Source: Nitrospinaceae bacterium
GTDB lineage: Bacteria > Nitrospinota > Nitrospinia > Nitrospinales > Nitrospinaceae
Direction: 5' to 3'
Assembly (NCBI GenBank): GCA_028278405.1
Contig: JANQEK010000022.1
Span: 118,548 to 182,547, forward strand
DNA length: 64,000 nt
How positions within the stretch are numbered: position 1 is the stretch's first letter; every line of letters begins with the position of its first letter. The notes under the pieces were generated by a model that was not told the origin of the DNA, ran no database searches, and was given only the letters and a program-made list of their open reading frames with translations. Both the position numbers and the translations under genes were made by a program. Shown piece after piece: positions 61,879 to 64,000 of the stretch.

Positions 61879-63093
61879 ATGAGAAAAGAAAAAGGGAAAT
61901 CCGACTTGAAGCGCTTCTATGGAAGTTGTGTTTTAGCGATCCTTATAATTTTGACTCTTTATACGTCGACTGTCTTTTCGGCGATTCCGCAGATCATCAA
62001 CTACCAGGGATCGTTGTCGGATTCCGGCGGCAACCCGGTCAACGCAACGTTAAACATCACTTTCACGTTGTACGATGTCGATGCAGGGCCCGGAACGATT
62101 TTTTGGCAGGAAACACAGTCAGTGACGGTGACGAACGGGCTGTTCAATGTCCAGTTGGGAGCCGACGGAGGTAACCCGTTGAACTCTGCGATTTTTGATG
62201 ACCCCTTGTTTCTGGGAATTCAGGTCGATGCTGATGCCGAAATGACACCACGCCAAGCATTGACCGCTGTGGGTTACGCCTTCCGATCGAAGACGGTCGA
62301 AAACGATACACTGAACTCCCTGCCTTGCGCTGACGGCGAGATCCCGAAATTTACTGGAGGCAACTGGGCCTGCGCGGCGGATGACAACAGCGGCGGCGAC
62401 ATCACTGGGGTAACCGCCGGTAACGGCCTCTCCGGGGGCGGCACTTCGGGAGATGTCAATATTTCCGCCGACACGAACGTCCTGCAGAGCCGGGTGACCG
62501 GATCTTGTCCCGTGGGTCAGTACATTCGAGTGATTCAAGCGAATGGTACTGTGGTGTGCGCAGTCGATGCCGATACCGACACCAACGCGGCAAATATCTG
62601 TCCGAGTGGAACGTTTCTGAACGGGGATGGAACCTGCGACCCGGTCGTGACAGATACGAATGCGGGAACGGTCTGTCCGACCGGGAGCTATCTAAGAGGA
62701 GATGGCAATTGTCGGGATATCGGGCCTCACCGTTTTTCGGGAACCGTGCCGGTAGGTGGCACAGTGACGATCGGGAACGGTTCTGAAGGTGGACAGATCG
62801 TTCGCATCGTGTTCGGTGACCGTGTTCAGCAGATTAACTACACCATGTTCACTGGGATGGCGCAAGACGGCAATACCGCACTCAAGGGTTTTGTTTTCGA
62901 GACCGGCAGTAGCACCGTCAACAGCCTGATACTGGCCACTAACGTTGATTCAGATCAGTACGTTGCCGCGAATGGATTTGGGGTATTGCGAGGCTCCGGC
63001 AACGCGGGTGTCATTAAACTGAGAAACAATCACCCGACCCTGGAGTTATTCTACGTTGCGATCTTTGGGCCTTCGGGCAGCATGCCGTGGTAA
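61879..63093 (+). CDS. Secreted protein, paralogue of the preceding gene, different C-terminal domain
   Basis: 404 residues with an AAGGA ribosome site and a signal peptide (about 14-33). The N-terminal domain (PQIINYQGSLSDSGGNPVNATLNITFTLYD) and linker repeats (CPSGTFLNGDGTCDPVV, CPTGSYLRGDGNCRD) closely match the upstream protein, including a 26-base identical stretch of DNA (60721-60746 and 62141-62166). The C-terminal ~130 residues are a separate Gly/Asn-rich beta region without Cys. Recent tandem duplication with exchange of the tip domain is the simplest reading. Surface location is inferred. Confidence 0.82.
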   Translation: MRKEKGKSDLKRFYGSCVLAILIILTLYTSTVFSAIPQIINYQGSLSDSGGNPVNATLNITFTLYDVDAGPGTIFWQETQSVTVTNGLFNVQLGADGGNPLNSAIFDDPLFLGIQVDADAEMTPRQALTAVGYAFRSKTVENDTLNSLPCADGEIPKFTGGNWACAADDNSGGDITGVTAGNGLSGGGTSGDVNISADTNVLQSRVTGSCPVGQYIRVIQANGTVVCAVDADTDTNAANICPSGTFLNGDGTCDPVVTDTNAGTVCPTGSYLRGDGNCRDIGPHRFSGTVPVGGTVTIGNGSEGGQIVRIVFGDRVQQINYTMFTGMAQDGNTALKGFVFETGSSTVNSLILATNVDSDQYVAANGFGVLRGSGNAGVIKLRNNHPTLELFYVAIFGPSGSMPW

Positions 63094-63232
63094 CCCAAAC
63101 GGTGAAACCAAACGTTTGCAGGTTGCCGAGTCGCCTCATGGTTGATGTCTTGATCCGGAGAGTGTCATGTTCTACTCCGAATCGAGTGCAAACATAAAAT
63201 ACAATTTTTATAAAAGGGCAATGGAGGAAAAA

Positions 63233-64000
63233 ATGCGCATTCCATTTTATGAGAATCTTCGAATCACGAGTCGTGATTTCCGGAAAGCCGGAGTGATCGG
63301 TTTAACAATACTCATTGGGACTTTGCTGTTCGCTGCCAATGCCCACGCAGTGGTGCGGTCCAGCGCCAATTTCACCATGAACAAGGACGTGCTGGATTCG
63401 GGCGGAGGGAGTGCATCGTCCGCCAATTTCAGTTTGAACAGCTCGATCGGACAGTCCATGCCTGTGGGGTCTGCCTCATCCACAAACTTCATGATTATAT
63501 CGGGCTATTCACCCACCCTTCTGCAGAACGTTATAAAGTTCAACAACGACATTATCCTGAACCTCCCTTCCGGAGTGTTTGCTGTTTTTAACGATAATAC
63601 CTCCGCGTCCCTGATTCACGGAGAGACGGCAGAGGCGGTCGCTACCGCCGATGTGGACGGCAACGGGGAAGATGATGTGATCGTGAGCTTTCCCTCCGGC
63701 ACCGGTCCCACCAGTTCCGGAGGTACCTGGATCTCCCGCAACCAGGGAGCACTGACCCTGTTAGACAGCAAGACGGCTTTAAGGATCGCCGTGGGCGATC
63801 TCGACGGCAGCGGTTTGGATGACCTGATGCTCGATTTCGGTGCCGACGGCCTCTGGCTGGGCATTGATGATAACCCTCCCTTCCTGTTGATCGACCTGCC
63901 CCCAGACGCCATGGCCATAGGCGATCTGGACAACAACGGTCTGGACGACATGGTGCTGTCGTTTACGGGTTTTGTGGGTTTTTCAACGTTCTATGTGCTC
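63233..64000 (+). CDS. Secreted FG-GAP/VCBS-like repeat protein, 3' end outside window
   Basis: The ATG at 63233 has a GGAGG ribosome site 6 bases before it, and the frame is open through base 64000 (256 codons), so the end is missing. A signal peptide (about 18-42, ending ANAHA) is followed by duplicated SSANF-type segments (SSANFTMNKDVLDSGGGSASSANFSLNSSIGQS in outline). Then come repeats with calcium-binding cores: ATADVDGNGEDDVIVSF, AVGDLDGSGLDDLMLDF and AIGDLDNNGLDDMVLSF, about 45-55 residues apart, as in FG-GAP/VCBS beta-propellers. It likely forms a surface propeller. Confidence 0.85.
   Translation, partial: MRIPFYENLRITSRDFRKAGVIGLTILIGTLLFAANAHAVVRSSANFTMNKDVLDSGGGSASSANFSLNSSIGQSMPVGSASSTNFMIISGYSPTLLQNVIKFNNDIILNLPSGVFAVFNDNTSASLIHGETAEAVATADVDGNGEDDVIVSFPSGTGPTSSGGTWISRNQGALTLLDSKTALRIAVGDLDGSGLDDLMLDFGADGLWLGIDDNPPFLLIDLPPDAMAIGDLDNNGLDDMVLSFTGFVGFSTFYVL

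Noticed and set aside
1..64000. tRNA, rRNA, CRISPR, prophage or insertion sequence
   Set aside because: No cloverleaf, conserved rRNA segment, regular repeat-spacer array, transposase, integrase or phage structural gene was recognised on reading both strands.

Overview
The window reads as part of a Gram-negative bacterial chromosome. It has outer-membrane channels, a secretin, lipoproteins, c-type cytochromes and Sec signal peptides throughout. It contains no rRNA or tRNA gene, no CRISPR array and no insertion sequence that I could see. The gene content (multiheme cytochrome c with a b-type partner, a TorD/NarJ-type molybdoenzyme chaperone, blue copper protein, FTR1 permease, copper-type periplasmic operon) fits a chemolithotrophic marine lineage such as Nitrospinota (Nitrospina-like). 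That placement is inference; no phylogenetic marker is present.

1-12.7 kb, all on the + strand. The 3' part of a type II secretion/type IV pilus secretin is followed by a small lipoprotein, a type-1 copper protein and an outer-membrane channel. A MoxR ATPase / DUF58 / TgpA-like membrane protein cassette comes next, and its transglutaminase core has lost the catalytic Cys. Then come an FTR1-type permease, a four-helix cytochrome b, a pentaheme cytochrome c, a lone GspG-type pseudopilin and a 2Fe-2S/FAD/NAD(P)H oxidoreductase, nearly end to end.

12.9-24.4 kb. A methyltransferase and a UlaG-like metallo-beta-lactamase-fold protein precede two paralogous 77-79 aa membrane proteins, one behind a near-consensus sigma70 promoter. 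A SleB-type hydrolase and a GcvR-like ACT protein follow. A minor-pilin operon (fimT-pilV-pilX-pilW types) lies downstream of a sigma54-like promoter; its PilX and PilW are very large and PilW carries Ig-like and lectin-like domains. A structured element and a strong terminator close this region.

24.4-36.7 kb. A YqeG-type HAD phosphatase is followed by a probable copper/thiol operon (His-rich secreted protein, OM channel, monoheme cytochrome lipoprotein, TlpA thioredoxin). Then come cyclic-2,3-diphosphoglycerate synthetase plus carbamate kinase, CrcB plus DUF190, an alginate-export-type porin, an HEFGH membrane protein and the TIGR03546/TIGR03545 pair.

36.7-49.3 kb. A PhoB/PhoR-like two-component system is divergent from a fatty-acid desaturase across direct TTACAT repeats. 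MgtC, DUF2797, Pit plus DUF47, a glyoxalase-II-like hydrolase, an S1/P1 nuclease and a PlsC acyltransferase follow. An Fe-S/redox cluster (peroxiredoxin, CGFT glutaredoxin, BolA, A-type Fe-S carrier, YgfZ-TPR fusion) ends this part.

49.2-64 kb. A minus-strand block holds a helical unknown, a TorD-like chaperone, an HEFMH zinc-ribbon protein, an 877-aa TPR protein and an AT-rich orphan. A large unknown protein follows on the + strand. Last come two duplicated secreted proteins, one ending in a domain that resembles the C-terminal region of animal short-chain collagen C4-like proteins, and the start of an FG-GAP-like repeat protein cut by the window end.
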